Shown here: one piece after another, positions 1 through 9,423 of the stretch | Layout of the letters: every line of letters begins with the position of its first letter | Position numbering within the stretch: position 1 is the stretch's first letter | Assembly: GCA_964385195.1 (NCBI GenBank) | Contig: CAYLOC010000043.1 | Span: 1 to 19,576 of the forward strand | Direction of reading: 5' to 3' | DNA length: 19,576 nt | DNA from: CAYLOC01 sp964385195 | Lineage (GTDB): Bacteria; Actinomycetota; Actinomycetes; Propionibacteriales; Nocardioidaceae | Made by a program: the position numbers and the translations under genes | The notes under the pieces: model-generated | The model's input: the letters and a program-made list of their open reading frames with translations, nothing else | Database searches by the model: none | Told to the model about the DNA's origin: nothing

Positions 1-32
1 GGTAAGTGCCCTCTGACCGTAGCGGGTCACAC

Positions 33-950
33 TCACACTTTGAGGTATTTACGTGTCATCAGCAGTGTCGGAATCACCGCCAGGACGAGCGCAATGACGC
101 CGATAATGATCATCGACTCCCACGCCGCGCCCCAGGTCACCCACGGCCAGATCTTCAGATGACCGCGTAACCAGGGGACGAATACCTTCATCGCGACCGC
201 CAAGGATCCGCATGCCAACGCGGCCCCGACCAGGGCGGCGAACACGATCTCCAGCAGGAACGGCAGCTGGATATACAGGCTGGACGCGCCGACCAGCCGC
301 ATGATTCCGATCTCCCGTCTTCGGGCCATCGCAGCGAGCCGGATTGTGTTCGAGACCTGCAACACCGCCGCGACCACGAGCAGGGCCGCTCCGCCCAATG
401 CCACCCACTTCAGCATGTTCAGCGTGCGGTAGACCGGGTCCAGCTTCTTGCGGATGTCGATGATCTTGTCCACACCCGGCATGTCCTTCACCGCGCTGAT
501 CAGCACCTGGGTCTCGTTCGGATCTTTGAACTTGACCCAGTACGCCGTGGGCATGTCCTTGACCGTAATGACCTTGGCGATCGCGTCGGGATCGCCCTGG
601 GCGTTGGTGTGGGTGGCCCGGAAGCCCTCATATGCTTCCTGTCGGCTGCGGTAGCGGTAGGACTGCACCTGGTCGCTGTTGGCGATGACCTTCCGGACCG
701 CTTCCTCCTGTTGTTTGGTGGCCTGGCCCTCGACACACTGCGGCGAGTGGGAGTTGCGGGCACAGAAGGAGACCTGCACCTCGAGTTGGCCGCCGAAGTA
801 CTTCTGGATGGTGTCCACCTGGGAACGCAGGAGGAAGCCCAAGCCCACAAGGGTCATCGAGATCCAGATGGTCAAGATCACGGCGAGCGTCATCGACACG
901 TTCCGCCGTACCCCCGTGGCGAACTCAGAGCCTACATATCGCAGTTGCAT
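33..950 (-). CDS. ftsX: Cell division protein FtsX (ABC transporter-like permease)
   Basis: FtsX is the membrane partner of the ATPase FtsE. The pair acts at the septum and, in actinobacteria, is known to control peptidoglycan hydrolases through the FtsX extracellular loop. The 305-residue protein shows the family topology: a short cytoplasmic N-terminus, TM1 at about 20-41, a large external domain at 43-178, then three TM segments at about 179-200, 228-255 and 277-298. The cytoplasmic motif MARRREIGIMRLVGAS (208-223) is the typical FtsX coupling region. Cys63 and Cys72 lie in the external domain and could form a disulfide (inference). The start MQLRYVGSEF is a typical actinobacterial FtsX N-terminus. 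It lies 75 nt downstream of ftsE on the same strand, so co-expression is likely. The protein is complete. Confidence 0.96.
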   Translation of the reverse strand: MQLRYVGSEFATGVRRNVSMTLAVILTIWISMTLVGLGFLLRSQVDTIQKYFGGQLEVQVSFCARNSHSPQCVEGQATKQQEEAVRKVIANSDQVQSYRYRSRQEAYEGFRATHTNAQGDPDAIAKVITVKDMPTAYWVKFKDPNETQVLISAVKDMPGVDKIIDIRKKLDPVYRTLNMLKWVALGGAALLVVAAVLQVSNTIRLAAMARRREIGIMRLVGASSLYIQLPFLLEIVFAALVGAALACGSLAVAMKVFVPWLRGHLKIWPWVTWGAAWESMIIIGVIALVLAVIPTLLMTRKYLKV

Positions 951-1025
951 GCTATCCCGGTTCTGTGAGTGCGTACGACGGTCCCAAGCAGCCGAGCGGG
1001 GACGGTCGCCCCCGCTCGCAGGAGG

Positions 1026-1706
1026 TCAGCCATAGACCCCTCGCGCCTGGTCGCGGACCAGCCTTCCGGACTGGAGCTCGATCACGCGCTTGCGCATCTG
1101 GTCCACGACCCCCGAGTCGTGGGTGGCCATGATGACGGTGGTGCCGGTGCGGTTGATCCGGTCCAGGAGTTTCATGATGCCGACGGAGGTGGTGGGGTCG
1201 AGGTTTCCCGTCGGCTCGTCGGCGATCAGCATCTTGGGGCGGTTCACGAACGCACGAGCGATCGCGACCCGCTGCTGCTCCCCACCGGACAGCTCATCGG
1301 GCATCCGTTTCCCCTTACCCTCCAGCCCGACCAGCTCCAACGTCTCGGGGACGGTCCTGTTGATCATCGCCTTGTTCTTGCCGATGACCTGCAGCGCGAA
1401 CGCCACGTTGTCCTGGACGGTCTTGTTCGGCAGCAACCGGAAGTCCTGGAAGACGGTGCCGATCTGGCGCCGGAGCCCCGGGACCTTCCATGCCGGCAGA
1501 CGGTTGAGCTCCTTGCCGGCCACGTAGACGTGCCCGACGGTCGGGCGGGACTCCCGCAGCACCAGCCGCAGAAACGTCGACTTGCCCGAGCCGGAGGGTC
1601 CCACCAAGAAGACGAACTGGCCCTTCTCGACCTCGACGTTGACGTCCTCCAAGGCCGGACGGTTCTGCCCGTCGTAGGACTTGGTCACATTCTCGAACCG
1701 GATCAC
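1026..1706 (-). CDS. ftsE: Cell division ATP-binding protein FtsE
   Basis: FtsE is the cytoplasmic ABC ATPase that powers or gates FtsX at the division site. All nucleotide-binding motifs are intact (numbered from the GTG start): Walker A GPSGSGKST at 36-44, Q-loop Gln87, signature LSGGE at 139-143, Walker B MLIADE at 159-164, and the H-loop histidine in MATHD at 196. I chose the GTG at 1706 because the protein then begins VIRFENVTKSY, the conserved FtsE N-terminus, at 226 residues, the usual length. The frame stays open upstream to 1751, but those extra 15 residues (MASRELSGRSPTLWP) look non-homologous. No strong ribosome site precedes the GTG; an AGGCAGG lies about 16 nt upstream. It is flanked by prfB upstream and ftsX downstream. 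Confidence 0.95.
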   Translation of the reverse strand: MIRFENVTKSYDGQNRPALEDVNVEVEKGQFVFLVGPSGSGKSTFLRLVLRESRPTVGHVYVAGKELNRLPAWKVPGLRRQIGTVFQDFRLLPNKTVQDNVAFALQVIGKNKAMINRTVPETLELVGLEGKGKRMPDELSGGEQQRVAIARAFVNRPKMLIADEPTGNLDPTTSVGIMKLLDRINRTGTTVIMATHDSGVVDQMRKRVIELQSGRLVRDQARGVYG

Positions 1707-1783
1707 TGGCCAGAGTGTAGGCGACCTGCCTGAGAGTTCCCTGGATGCCACCCGGGTGGCGGGGATCGTGTCTCACCAGGGGG

Positions 1784-2884
1784 CTACTGGCCCTGACGCC
1801 ACCGGATCCCGTCTTCGATGAAGCCGTCGATGGCGCCGTCCAGGACACCTTGGACGTTGCCCTCCTCGTGCTCGGTGCGGAGGTCCTTCACCATCTGGTA
1901 CGGGTGCAGAACGTAGGACCGCATCTGGTCACCCCAGGAGGCGGCCACGTCGCCGCGGATCTCGTCCAGCTTCGCCCGCTCCTCCTCACGTTTGATCGCC
2001 AACAGCTTGGCCTTCAGCACCTGCATGGCGGTGAGCTTGTTCTGTAACTGGCTCTTCTCGTTCTGCACCGACACCACCAGCCCGGTGGGCAGGTGGGTGA
2101 GACGTACGGCGGAGTCGGTGGTGTTGACGCTCTGCCCGCCGGGACCGGAGGAGCGGAAGACGTCGACCCGGACGTCTTCGTCGGGGAGGTCGATCTCGTC
2201 GGTCTGTTGCAGCACGGGGACGACCTCGACCGCCGCGAACGAGGTCTGCCGGCGGCCCTGGTTGTCGAACGGGGAGATCCGCACCAGCCGGTGGGTGCCC
2301 TGCTCCACGCTCAGCGTGCCGTAGGCGTACGGCGCCTTCACCGCGAACGTGGCGGACTTGATCCCGGCCTCCTCCGCGTAGGACGTGTCGTAGACCTCCA
2401 CCGGGTAGTGGTGGCGCTCCGCCCACCGGGTGTACATCCGCACCAGCATCTCCGCCCAGTCCGCGGCATCGACTCCCCCCGCGCCGGACCGGATCGTGAC
2501 CAGGGCCTCGCGCTCGTCGTACTCCCCCGACAACAGCGTCCGGACCTCCAGCGCCTCGATGGCCTGTTCGAGCCGGTCGGCCTCCACCCCCGCCTCTTCG
2601 CGGGAGGCGGGATCGCCCTCCTCCTCGGCGAGCTCGGCGAGCACCTCGACATCGTCCAGCCGGCGGCGCAGTCCGGTGACCCGCTCGACCTGTCCCTGGA
2701 GGACCGACAGCCGCCCGGTGACCTGTTGGGCATGTGCCTGGTCATCCCACAGGTCCGGCGCGGCGACCTGCTTCTCCAGGTCCGCGATCTCGGTCCGCAG
2801 CTGCGGCAGGTCCACCACCTCTTCGATGCCGGCGAGCATGGACCCGAGGTGCTTGATGCGTTCGCTGAGCTCTTGGACTGCCAC
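1784..2884 (-). CDS. prfB: Peptide chain release factor 2 (RF2)
   Basis: RF2 recognises UGA and UAA in the ribosomal A site and triggers peptidyl-tRNA hydrolysis. The 366-residue protein carries the RF2-specific anticodon-like tripeptide SPF at 204-206, which separates it from RF1 (PxT), and the universal GGQ at 249-251. These are almost the same positions as in E. coli RF2. Translation starts at a GTG. The reading frame is continuous through the region where many bacteria have the autoregulatory +1 frameshift (about codon 25), so this gene does not use that control. It lies 52 nt downstream of the NAD-glutamate dehydrogenase gene and 77 nt upstream of ftsE, all on one strand. The prfB-ftsE-ftsX order is a common actinobacterial arrangement, usually followed by smpB just outside this window. 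Confidence 0.97.
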   Translation of the reverse strand: MAVQELSERIKHLGSMLAGIEEVVDLPQLRTEIADLEKQVAAPDLWDDQAHAQQVTGRLSVLQGQVERVTGLRRRLDDVEVLAELAEEEGDPASREEAGVEADRLEQAIEALEVRTLLSGEYDEREALVTIRSGAGGVDAADWAEMLVRMYTRWAERHHYPVEVYDTSYAEEAGIKSATFAVKAPYAYGTLSVEQGTHRLVRISPFDNQGRRQTSFAAVEVVPVLQQTDEIDLPDEDVRVDVFRSSGPGGQSVNTTDSAVRLTHLPTGLVVSVQNEKSQLQNKLTAMQVLKAKLLAIKREEERAKLDEIRGDVAASWGDQMRSYVLHPYQMVKDLRTEHEEGNVQGVLDGAIDGFIEDGIRWRQGQ

Positions 2885-2936
2885 GTCGGACAGGGTACGC
2901 GCCAGTCGGCCACGTGACCCAGCCGGTTACCGGCCG

Positions 2937-5900
2937 CTACGGCGTGGTGAGCATGGTGCGGACCACGCGCAGCCCGACCGAGAGTCGGGCCAGGTCTGCG
3001 TCGTCGTCGGCGATGATCTCCTCCAGCGTGGAGGTAGCCCGGCTGACAACCAGCTCGTCGGCCTCCTCCCACGCGGCCACCCGGTTCTCCGGACTCTCCT
3101 CCGCCGACGTACCCGCGAGCACCTCGCCGGTCAGCGCGCCGTGCGCGGCGTACACGTCGTCGCGCAGCGCGGCCCGGGCCATCGTCTGCCAACGGTCCTC
3201 GCGGGGGAGTTCCACGATCCTGCCCAGCAGCGCCGACAGTCCCAGCCGGTCACCCAGTGCCGCGTGGACCCGCGCCACCTCCACCGGGTCGTAGCCGTCC
3301 CGGTTCGCGATCTCGGTGATCTCCAGAGCGGCGTACGCCGGCGGCAGCGACGCCACGACCGACGCCAGCTCCTCGGGCACCCCGGCCATGGTCAGCTCGT
3401 CCCGTCGCCGCGCAAGGTCATCGGCCTCGACGCCGACCAGGGTCTGGGGCAGTGTGGCCACCACCTGCCGGACCGGGCCGGAGAACTGCTTGACCACGGC
3501 GGAGGAGTCCAGCGGTGGGCGGCGGTTGTTCACCATCCACCGGGTCGCTCGCTCCACGAGGGTCCGCAGCGCCAGCCGCATCTGCGTCTGCGTCCTGGCG
3601 TCGACCTGGTTGTCGAGGGCCTCGATCTGGCGAGCGACGTCGTTGACACCGAAGATCTCCCGGCAGACGTGGTGCGCCAGCGCCAGCTCGGCCGCCGACG
3701 CCCCGGTCTCACCCCGGAGCCGGTGGAAGAAGCTGATGCCGGCGAAGTTCACCAGGCTGTTCACGACCTGGGTCACGATGATCTCCCGACGCAGCGCGTG
3801 CGAGGCCATCGCCCGGTCGTAGCTGCCGCGGAGCTTGTGCGGGAAGTAGGCGGTGAGCTCTTCTTGGAGGAACGGGTCATCCGGTAGTTCGCTGTCCAGG
3901 AGGTCGTCAGCCAGCACGATCTTCGTGTAGGCCATGAGCACGGCGAGTTCCGGCGTCGTCAGGCCCTCCCCGGCGGCACGACGTGCCTCGAACTCCTTGG
4001 CGCTGGGGAGATTCTCCAGCTCCCGGTCCAGGTGACCGTCGCGCTCCAGTCGGCGTACCCACGACTGGTGGACGTGCATCAAGGGCACTGCGACCGCTTG
4101 GGCGCTGGCCAGGGCCAGGTTCTGCTGATAGTTGTCCTCCAGCACCAGGTGGGCCACCTCGTCCGACATCGAGTGCAGCAGGTCGCCTCGCTGCTTCTCC
4201 GTCATCTCGCCCGCCGCCACGACCTTGTCGAGCAGGATCTTGATGTTCACCTCGTGGTCGGAGGTGTCCACCCCGGCGGAGTTGTCGATGAAGTCGGTAC
4301 AGATCCGGCCACCGGCGCGGGCGTACTCGATCCGCCCGCGCTGGGTGAACCCCAGGTTTCCGCCCTCGCCGACGACCGCGCAGCGCAGTTCACCACCGTT
4401 GACCCGGATCGGGTCGTTGGACTTGTCCCCGGCGTCGGCATTCGTCTCCTGCTCGGACTTCACATACGTGCCGATCCCGCCGTTCCACAGCAGATCCACC
4501 GGCGCCAGTAACACCGCTCGCATCAGTTGCGGCGGCGTCATCGCGGTGACGTCGTCGTCGAGCCCCAACGCCGCGCGCATCTCCGCGCTCACCGGGATCT
4601 TCTTCTGACTGCGTGGGAAGACACCACCCCCGGCGGAGATCAGTGACGTGTCGTAGTCGGCCCAGCTGGAGCGCGGCAGGTCGAACAACCGCCGCCGCTC
4701 GGCGTAGGAACTGGCGGCGTCGGGGTTCGGGTCCACGAAGATGTGCCGATGGTCGAACGCAGCCACGAGCCGGATGTGTTCGCTGAGCAACATCCCGTTC
4801 CCGAAGACGTCGCCGCTCATGTCACCGATGCCGACGACGGTGAGTTCCTCGGCCTGGACATCGTGTCCGCGCTCCCGGAAGTGCCGTTTCACCGACTCCC
4901 AGGCACCACGGGCGGTGATTCCCATGCCCTTGTGGTCATAGCCCACCGAGCCGCCGGAGGCGAACGCATCACCCAGCCAGTACCCGTAGTCCTTCGCGAC
5001 CTCGTTGGCGATGTCGGAGAAGGAGGCAGTGCCCTTGTCCGCGGCGACCACCAGGTAGGGGTCGTCGCCGTCGTGGCGGACGACGCTGGGCGGCGGCACC
5101 ACCTTGTCGTCAACGAGGTTGTCGGTGATGTCGAGCAATCCGGAGATGAACAGCCGGTAGCAGGCGATCCCCTCGTTCATCCACGCCTGGCGGTCCTCGG
5201 CCGGGTCCGGTAGCCGTTTGCAGAAGAACCCGCCCTTGGAGCCCACGGGGACGATGACGGCGTTCTTGACCATCTGGGCCTTGACCAGACCGAGCACCTC
5301 GGTGCGGAAGTCCTCGCGGCGATCGGACCAGCGCAGACCGCCGCGGGCGACCGCACCGAACCGCAGATGTACGCCTTCGACCCTCGGGGAGTACACGAAG
5401 ATCTCGTACTGCGGGCGTGGCTCGGGCAGGTCGGGGATCGCGCTCGGCTGCACCTTCAGTGCCAGGTAGCTCTTCGGCTGTCCGTCGGCGTCCACCTGGT
5501 AGAAGTTCGTGCGCAACGTGGCCTCGATGGCGCCGCGGTAACTGCGCAGGATGCGGTCCTGGTCGAGGCTGGCGACCTCCTCCAGCGCCTGGTCGAGCCG
5601 GTGGTTGACGTCGTCGAGGCGCTGGTCGCGCTGCGTATCGTCGATGTCGGGGTCGAACCTGGTCTCGAACAGCTCGATCAGCATCTTCGCGATGGGGATG
5701 TTGGCACGCAGCGCGTCCTCGAGGTAGTTCTGGCTGAACGTCGACCCGCCTTGCCGGAAGTACTTGGCGTACGCCCGCAGGATCGCCACTCGCCGCCAGC
5801 GCAGCTGCGCCTCCAGGACCAGCGCGGAGAACCCGTCGCTCTCGGCCCGTGCCTCCCACACGGCGCGAAACGCGTCTTGGAACAGCTCCCTGGTGCCGTC

Positions 5901-7787
5901 CGGCATGGGTTTGCCGTAACGGAGCCCGAAGTCATAGATCCAGGCCCGGGTCCTGCCGAAGTCGAGCTCGTAGGGTCGCTCGTCGACGACCTCGACGCCC
6001 ATCGCCGACAACAGCGGCAGCATCGCTGACAGGCTCAGCGGTGTTCCGCGGCGGTAGACCTTGAACCGGGCCTCGCCGTCGGCGGCGCTGACCGGCGCGT
6101 ACAGCGACAGGCCGATCGAGTCGGCTGCGGTTTCCTCCAGCCGCCGGACGTCCGCCCCGGCGATGCGCGGGCCGAAGTCCTCCTTGTACGCCTCAGGGAA
6201 CGCGGACGCGTAGGTGCGGGCGAAGCGGGCGCCGGTCTCTTCGCCGTACTGTCCTCGCAGCGCCTCGGCGAAATCATCGGCCCAGGACCGCGCTGCGGAG
6301 GCGAGGCGCTGTTCAAGCTCGGTGGCGTCGAACTCCCGCAGGGTCTTGCCCTCGCCGGCGCGCACCACGAAGTGCAGCCGGGCGAGGACCGACTCGCTGA
6401 CCCGCGCGGTGTAGTCGAGCGTCTCTGCGCCCAGGGACGACTTCAAGATGTCCTGCATCCGTTCGCGGACCTGGGTGGTGTACCGGTCCCGCGGGAGGAA
6501 CACCAAACAGGAGAGGTATCGGCCGTAGGGGTCCCGTCGGGTGAAGAACCGCACCTGCCGGCGCTCGCGGAGGTGCAGCACCGACTCCACCACCGGCAAC
6601 AGCTCCTCGACCGAGGTCTGGAACAGCTCGTCGCGGGGATAGTTCTCCAAGATGTCCATCAGCGCCTTGCCGCTGTGGCTGATCGGGGAGTACCCGGCAC
6701 GTTTGAGCACCTGGTGGGCCTTGTCGCGCAGCACCGGGATGCGGGCGATGCTTTCGGTATAGGCAGTGGAACTCAGCAGCCCCAGGAACCGGCGCTCACC
6801 GGTCACCTCGCCGTCGGCGTTGAACGTCTTGATCCCGACATAGTCCAGGTACGCCGAGCGGTGCACGGTGGCACGAGAGTTCGCCTTGGTCATGACCAGC
6901 AACTGCCGCTCCCGCGCCTTCGCTTTCACCGGCGCCGGCAGTTTGCCGAAGGACGGCGAAGTCTGCTGGTCCGACCGCAGGATTCCCAGCCCGGACCCCG
7001 GTTCCGCGCGAAGGACGTCCTCACCGTCGACGGTGTCGAGGGTGTACTCGCGGTACCCGAGGAAGCTGAAGTGGTCCTCACCCAGCCATTCCAACAACGC
7101 ACGCGCCTCGGCCACGTCGTTGTCGGGCAGCGGCGGAGGGTCGTCGTGCAGGTTCTTGGAGATCTGCAGCGCCTTGTCGCGCATCTTCTGCCAGTCCTCG
7201 ACCGCTTCACGGACGTCGCGGAGGATCTTGGTCAGCCCGCTCTCGACCGCGACCAGGTCAGCCTGGTCGCTGACCCGGTCGATCTCGATGTGCATCCAGG
7301 ACTCCCGGATGGTGCCTGCCTCGTCGTCGGTGTGGGTGTCATCTCCTCCGCACACCTCGGTCAGCGCTCCGGCGATGTCTCGGCGTACGACCACCTGCGG
7401 GTGCACGACCAGATGGATGTCGTGCTGGAGCCGGTTCAGTTCCATCGACACCGAGTCGACGAGGAACGGCATGTCGTCGGTGACGACCTCGACCACGCTA
7501 TGCCCGTCGGCGGTCCATTCGTTGCTCTCGACGGTGGGGGTGAAGGCGCGGACGGCGGCGGTGCCCTCCGGACGGTTCTCGGCGAGGCGGTACTGGCTCA
7601 CCGCCGCCCCGTAGAGGTCCACCGGGGACCGCTCCACGACATCCTCGGCGGCGACGTGCTCGTAGAAGGCCGTCAGCAGCCGCGCCGCCTTCTCGACGGG
7701 GACGACGGACACTCCCTTGTGTTGTTCCCCTACCTGAGCCGCCTCGTCAAGCCGCTCCTGCTTCGCTTCATCCAACCTGCTGTGCAT
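2937..7787 (-). CDS. gdh: NAD-dependent glutamate dehydrogenase, 180-kDa class
   Basis: This giant enzyme oxidatively deaminates L-glutamate to 2-oxoglutarate and ammonia with NAD. At 1616 residues it matches the L_180 class found in mycobacteria and streptomycetes (about 1,600 residues). The N-terminal half is the regulatory region (ACT-like segments expected by family knowledge). The catalytic core lies around residues 800-1050. It includes the substrate-lysine region VGSKGGFF near 850, DKGTASFSD near 916-924, GGSVGYDHKGMGITARGAWE shortly after, and the Rossmann-like stretch GIGDMSGDVFGNGM near 985-999. The chosen ATG gives MHSRLDEAKQERL and has only a weak GGAACGGG upstream. A possible promoter lies at 7867-7895. 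The gene follows tryptophan dioxygenase and precedes prfB, so prfB may be partly transcribed from this promoter. No frameshift is seen across 4.8 kb. Confidence 0.96.
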   Translation of the reverse strand: MHSRLDEAKQERLDEAAQVGEQHKGVSVVPVEKAARLLTAFYEHVAAEDVVERSPVDLYGAAVSQYRLAENRPEGTAAVRAFTPTVESNEWTADGHSVVEVVTDDMPFLVDSVSMELNRLQHDIHLVVHPQVVVRRDIAGALTEVCGGDDTHTDDEAGTIRESWMHIEIDRVSDQADLVAVESGLTKILRDVREAVEDWQKMRDKALQISKNLHDDPPPLPDNDVAEARALLEWLGEDHFSFLGYREYTLDTVDGEDVLRAEPGSGLGILRSDQQTSPSFGKLPAPVKAKARERQLLVMTKANSRATVHRSAYLDYVGIKTFNADGEVTGERRFLGLLSSTAYTESIARIPVLRDKAHQVLKRAGYSPISHSGKALMDILENYPRDELFQTSVEELLPVVESVLHLRERRQVRFFTRRDPYGRYLSCLVFLPRDRYTTQVRERMQDILKSSLGAETLDYTARVSESVLARLHFVVRAGEGKTLREFDATELEQRLASAARSWADDFAEALRGQYGEETGARFARTYASAFPEAYKEDFGPRIAGADVRRLEETAADSIGLSLYAPVSAADGEARFKVYRRGTPLSLSAMLPLLSAMGVEVVDERPYELDFGRTRAWIYDFGLRYGKPMPDGTRELFQDAFRAVWEARAESDGFSALVLEAQLRWRRVAILRAYAKYFRQGGSTFSQNYLEDALRANIPIAKMLIELFETRFDPDIDDTQRDQRLDDVNHRLDQALEEVASLDQDRILRSYRGAIEATLRTNFYQVDADGQPKSYLALKVQPSAIPDLPEPRPQYEIFVYSPRVEGVHLRFGAVARGGLRWSDRREDFRTEVLGLVKAQMVKNAVIVPVGSKGGFFCKRLPDPAEDRQAWMNEGIACYRLFISGLLDITDNLVDDKVVPPPSVVRHDGDDPYLVVAADKGTASFSDIANEVAKDYGYWLGDAFASGGSVGYDHKGMGITARGAWESVKRHFRERGHDVQAEELTVVGIGDMSGDVFGNGMLLSEHIRLVAAFDHRHIFVDPNPDAASSYAERRRLFDLPRSSWADYDTSLISAGGGVFPRSQKKIPVSAEMRAALGLDDDVTAMTPPQLMRAVLLAPVDLLWNGGIGTYVKSEQETNADAGDKSNDPIRVNGGELRCAVVGEGGNLGFTQRGRIEYARAGGRICTDFIDNSAGVDTSDHEVNIKILLDKVVAAGEMTEKQRGDLLHSMSDEVAHLVLEDNYQQNLALASAQAVAVPLMHVHQSWVRRLERDGHLDRELENLPSAKEFEARRAAGEGLTTPELAVLMAYTKIVLADDLLDSELPDDPFLQEELTAYFPHKLRGSYDRAMASHALRREIIVTQVVNSLVNFAGISFFHRLRGETGASAAELALAHHVCREIFGVNDVARQIEALDNQVDARTQTQMRLALRTLVERATRWMVNNRRPPLDSSAVVKQFSGPVRQVVATLPQTLVGVEADDLARRRDELTMAGVPEELASVVASLPPAYAALEITEIANRDGYDPVEVARVHAALGDRLGLSALLGRIVELPREDRWQTMARAALRDDVYAAHGALTGEVLAGTSAEESPENRVAAWEEADELVVSRATSTLEEIIADDDADLARLSVGLRVVRTMLTTP

Positions 7788-7866
7788 GACGCCAACCCGT
7801 TCCGGATAGACCTCTCCTCACGGTGGATCCGCCACCGCGGAGGCACATCCTCGTGCCCCACTGCCG

Positions 7867-7895
7867 ACCCTAGCCCCTCACCTGCGGCGAATCAG
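7867..7895 (-). promoter_or_regulatory. Candidate promoter for the glutamate dehydrogenase gene
   Basis: On the minus strand, CTGATT (7890-7895) and TAGGGT (7867-7872) are separated by 17 nt. TAGGGT fits the actinobacterial -10 pattern TANNNT and CTGATT is a weak -35. It would start transcription roughly 70 nt upstream of the ATG. A 6-bp hairpin (CGGTGG / CCACCG, 7821-7837) falls in the resulting leader. Prediction by eye only. Confidence 0.3.
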
Positions 7896-7940
7896 CACTC
7901 CCCCGAAGCCACGGACGACGCCTGACGCCGCGGCGGTGGG

Positions 7941-8783
7941 CTACTCGCCGATCTCGGTGCGGGCGGCCCACAGTTCTGGGAAGAACGTCAGGTCCAGGGC
8001 CTTGCGAAGGAAGCCGACGCCGGAGGACCCACCGGTGCCACGCTTGAAGCCGATGATCCGCTCCACGGTCTTCATGTGACGGAACCGCCACGTCTGGAAG
8101 GTGTCCTCGATGTCGACGAGCTCCTCACACGTCTCGTACACGTCCCACTGGCGGTTGGGCTCGCGGTAGACGTCGACGAAGACCTTCACCAGATCCGGGT
8201 TCAGCACGTGGGGCTGGGACCAGTCCCGCTCCACGAGCTCGGTAGGCACGGGGTAGCCGCGCCGGTGCAGGAACCGCAGGAACTCGTCGTACAGGCTCGG
8301 GGCGGTCAGCACCTGCCGCAGACGTTCCTGGGCTTGGGAGTCGTAGGAGAACACATCCAGCATGTCAGCGTTCTTGTTCCCGAGCAGGAACTCCAGGATC
8401 CGGTACTGCAGGGACTGGAAGCCGGAGGCGTGCCCGAGTTGGCCGCGGAACTGTGCGTACTCACTCGGCGTCAGCGTCGCCAGGACCGACCACTGGTCGG
8501 TCATCTGCTTCTGGATGTGCTTGATCCGGGCGATCCGTTTCAGTGCCGGCGCGAGGTTGTCGCCGGCGATGAGGCGCATCCCGGACTGCAACTCGTGGAT
8601 GATCAGCTTGATCCACAACTCCGTGGTGTGGTGCTGGATGATGAACAGCATCTCGTCGTGGTGGTCCGACACCGGGACCTGGGCGCTCAGCAGCTTGTCC
8701 AGGTGCAGGTAGCTGCCGTAGTTGAGGTCGGCGATGTCGCGCTCGATCGTGTCCTCGAGTGCCCGGATGTTCTGCTCGGTCAT
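7941..8783 (-). CDS. kynA: Tryptophan 2,3-dioxygenase
   Basis: This haem enzyme opens the indole ring of L-tryptophan with O2 to give N-formylkynurenine, the first step of the kynurenine route. The 280-residue length is normal for bacterial forms. Visible hallmarks are FIIQHHTTELW with the active-site His51, the substrate-carboxylate arginine in FRGQLGHASGFQSLQYR (Arg113), the proximal haem ligand His236 in WRFRHMKTVERIIGFKRG, and the GTGGSSGV loop at 249-256. A GGAGG lies close upstream of the ATG. No other kynurenine-pathway gene (kynureninase, formamidase) is in the window. It is followed 153 nt later by the glutamate dehydrogenase gene on the same strand, a plausible amino-acid-catabolic pairing, although that gene may have its own promoter. 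Confidence 0.96.
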   Translation of the reverse strand: MTEQNIRALEDTIERDIADLNYGSYLHLDKLLSAQVPVSDHHDEMLFIIQHHTTELWIKLIIHELQSGMRLIAGDNLAPALKRIARIKHIQKQMTDQWSVLATLTPSEYAQFRGQLGHASGFQSLQYRILEFLLGNKNADMLDVFSYDSQAQERLRQVLTAPSLYDEFLRFLHRRGYPVPTELVERDWSQPHVLNPDLVKVFVDVYREPNRQWDVYETCEELVDIEDTFQTWRFRHMKTVERIIGFKRGTGGSSGVGFLRKALDLTFFPELWAARTEIGE

Positions 8784-8902
8784 GGCCCCTCCGCGAGTCG
8801 GCTATCGAAGTCAGGCTACACCTCCTCCATCGTGTGTTCATGACGACCGTCACCAAGACTGAACCCTCCTGAGTGCGGCCGTCAGCGCCGGAACCAGGCA
8901 TC

Positions 8903-9406
8903 ATGGCCCGCATGGAGTTCCACGAGGAGATCACCTATCCCGGCGCCGACCCGGATGACGTCTTCGGGCTGGCGGTGAACCAGAAGTTCCGGGAGGCCGT
9001 CTGCGCGGCCACCCGAGCCGTCCATCACGAGGTCCGGATCGACGACGCCGGCGACGGGACGGCGTCGGTACGCGTCACCCGCCAGATGCCGGCCGAGGTG
9101 CCGGACCTGGTCAAGCGCTTCGTCGGCGACACCATCGAGATCGTGCAGCACGAGGAGTGGACGGCGCCGGACGGCACCGGACGCCGCCACGCCACGGTGG
9201 AGGTGAACGTCACCGGTCAGCCGGCGAGCATGACAGGGACGATCACACTGGACTCCGCAGACGGCGGGTGCCTCGAACGCGTGGAAGGTGAGGTCTCGGT
9301 GTCAATGCCGTTCATCGGCCCGGCGATGGAGCCACAACTGGCCCACGGCCTCCGGTTGGCCCTGGAGGAGGAAGAGCGCGTCGGACGGGACTGGCTACCA
9401 GGCTGA
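8903..9406 (+). CDS. DUF2505 family protein (START/SRPBCC-like fold)
   Basis: The product is a 167-residue actinobacterial protein of the DUF2505 family, expected to adopt a START-like lipid- or ligand-binding fold; its function is unknown. Seen in the sequence: an N-terminal strand (FHEEITYPG), a first helix (PDDVFGLAVNQKFREAVC), alternating beta strands, and a long C-terminal helix after GPAMEPQLAHGLRLALEEEERVG, as expected for the fold. There is no signal peptide or membrane segment. I chose the ATG at 8903 (MARMEFHEE) because GGAA lies 9 nt upstream. ATG 8912 is also possible and an upstream in-frame GTG at 8873 is less likely. It diverges from kynA with about 120 nt between the starts, which must hold both promoters. 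Confidence 0.85.
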   Translation: MARMEFHEEITYPGADPDDVFGLAVNQKFREAVCAATRAVHHEVRIDDAGDGTASVRVTRQMPAEVPDLVKRFVGDTIEIVQHEEWTAPDGTGRRHATVEVNVTGQPASMTGTITLDSADGGCLERVEGEVSVSMPFIGPAMEPQLAHGLRLALEEEERVGRDWLPG

Positions 9407-9423
9407 CTGTCGCGTGCACGCAC

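Noticed and set aside
969..1733. Long open frames opposite ftsE, prfB, gdh and the other genes
   Set aside because: High-GC genes routinely leave open frames on the opposite strand; these translate to low-complexity Arg/Pro/Gly-rich sequence and overlap well-supported genes.
2800..2884. Possible programmed +1 frameshift in prfB
   Set aside because: The frame is continuous through the usual site and contains no in-frame TGA, so the gene does not use this control. I understand this is normal for actinobacteria.
8784..8850. Possible leader peptide or attenuator upstream of tryptophan dioxygenase (MNTRWRRCSL frame)
   Set aside because: It has one Trp and one Cys codon only, no terminator/antiterminator pair, and the frame runs on into the dioxygenase gene out of frame. 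The catabolic gene is also not expected to be attenuated by charged tRNA.
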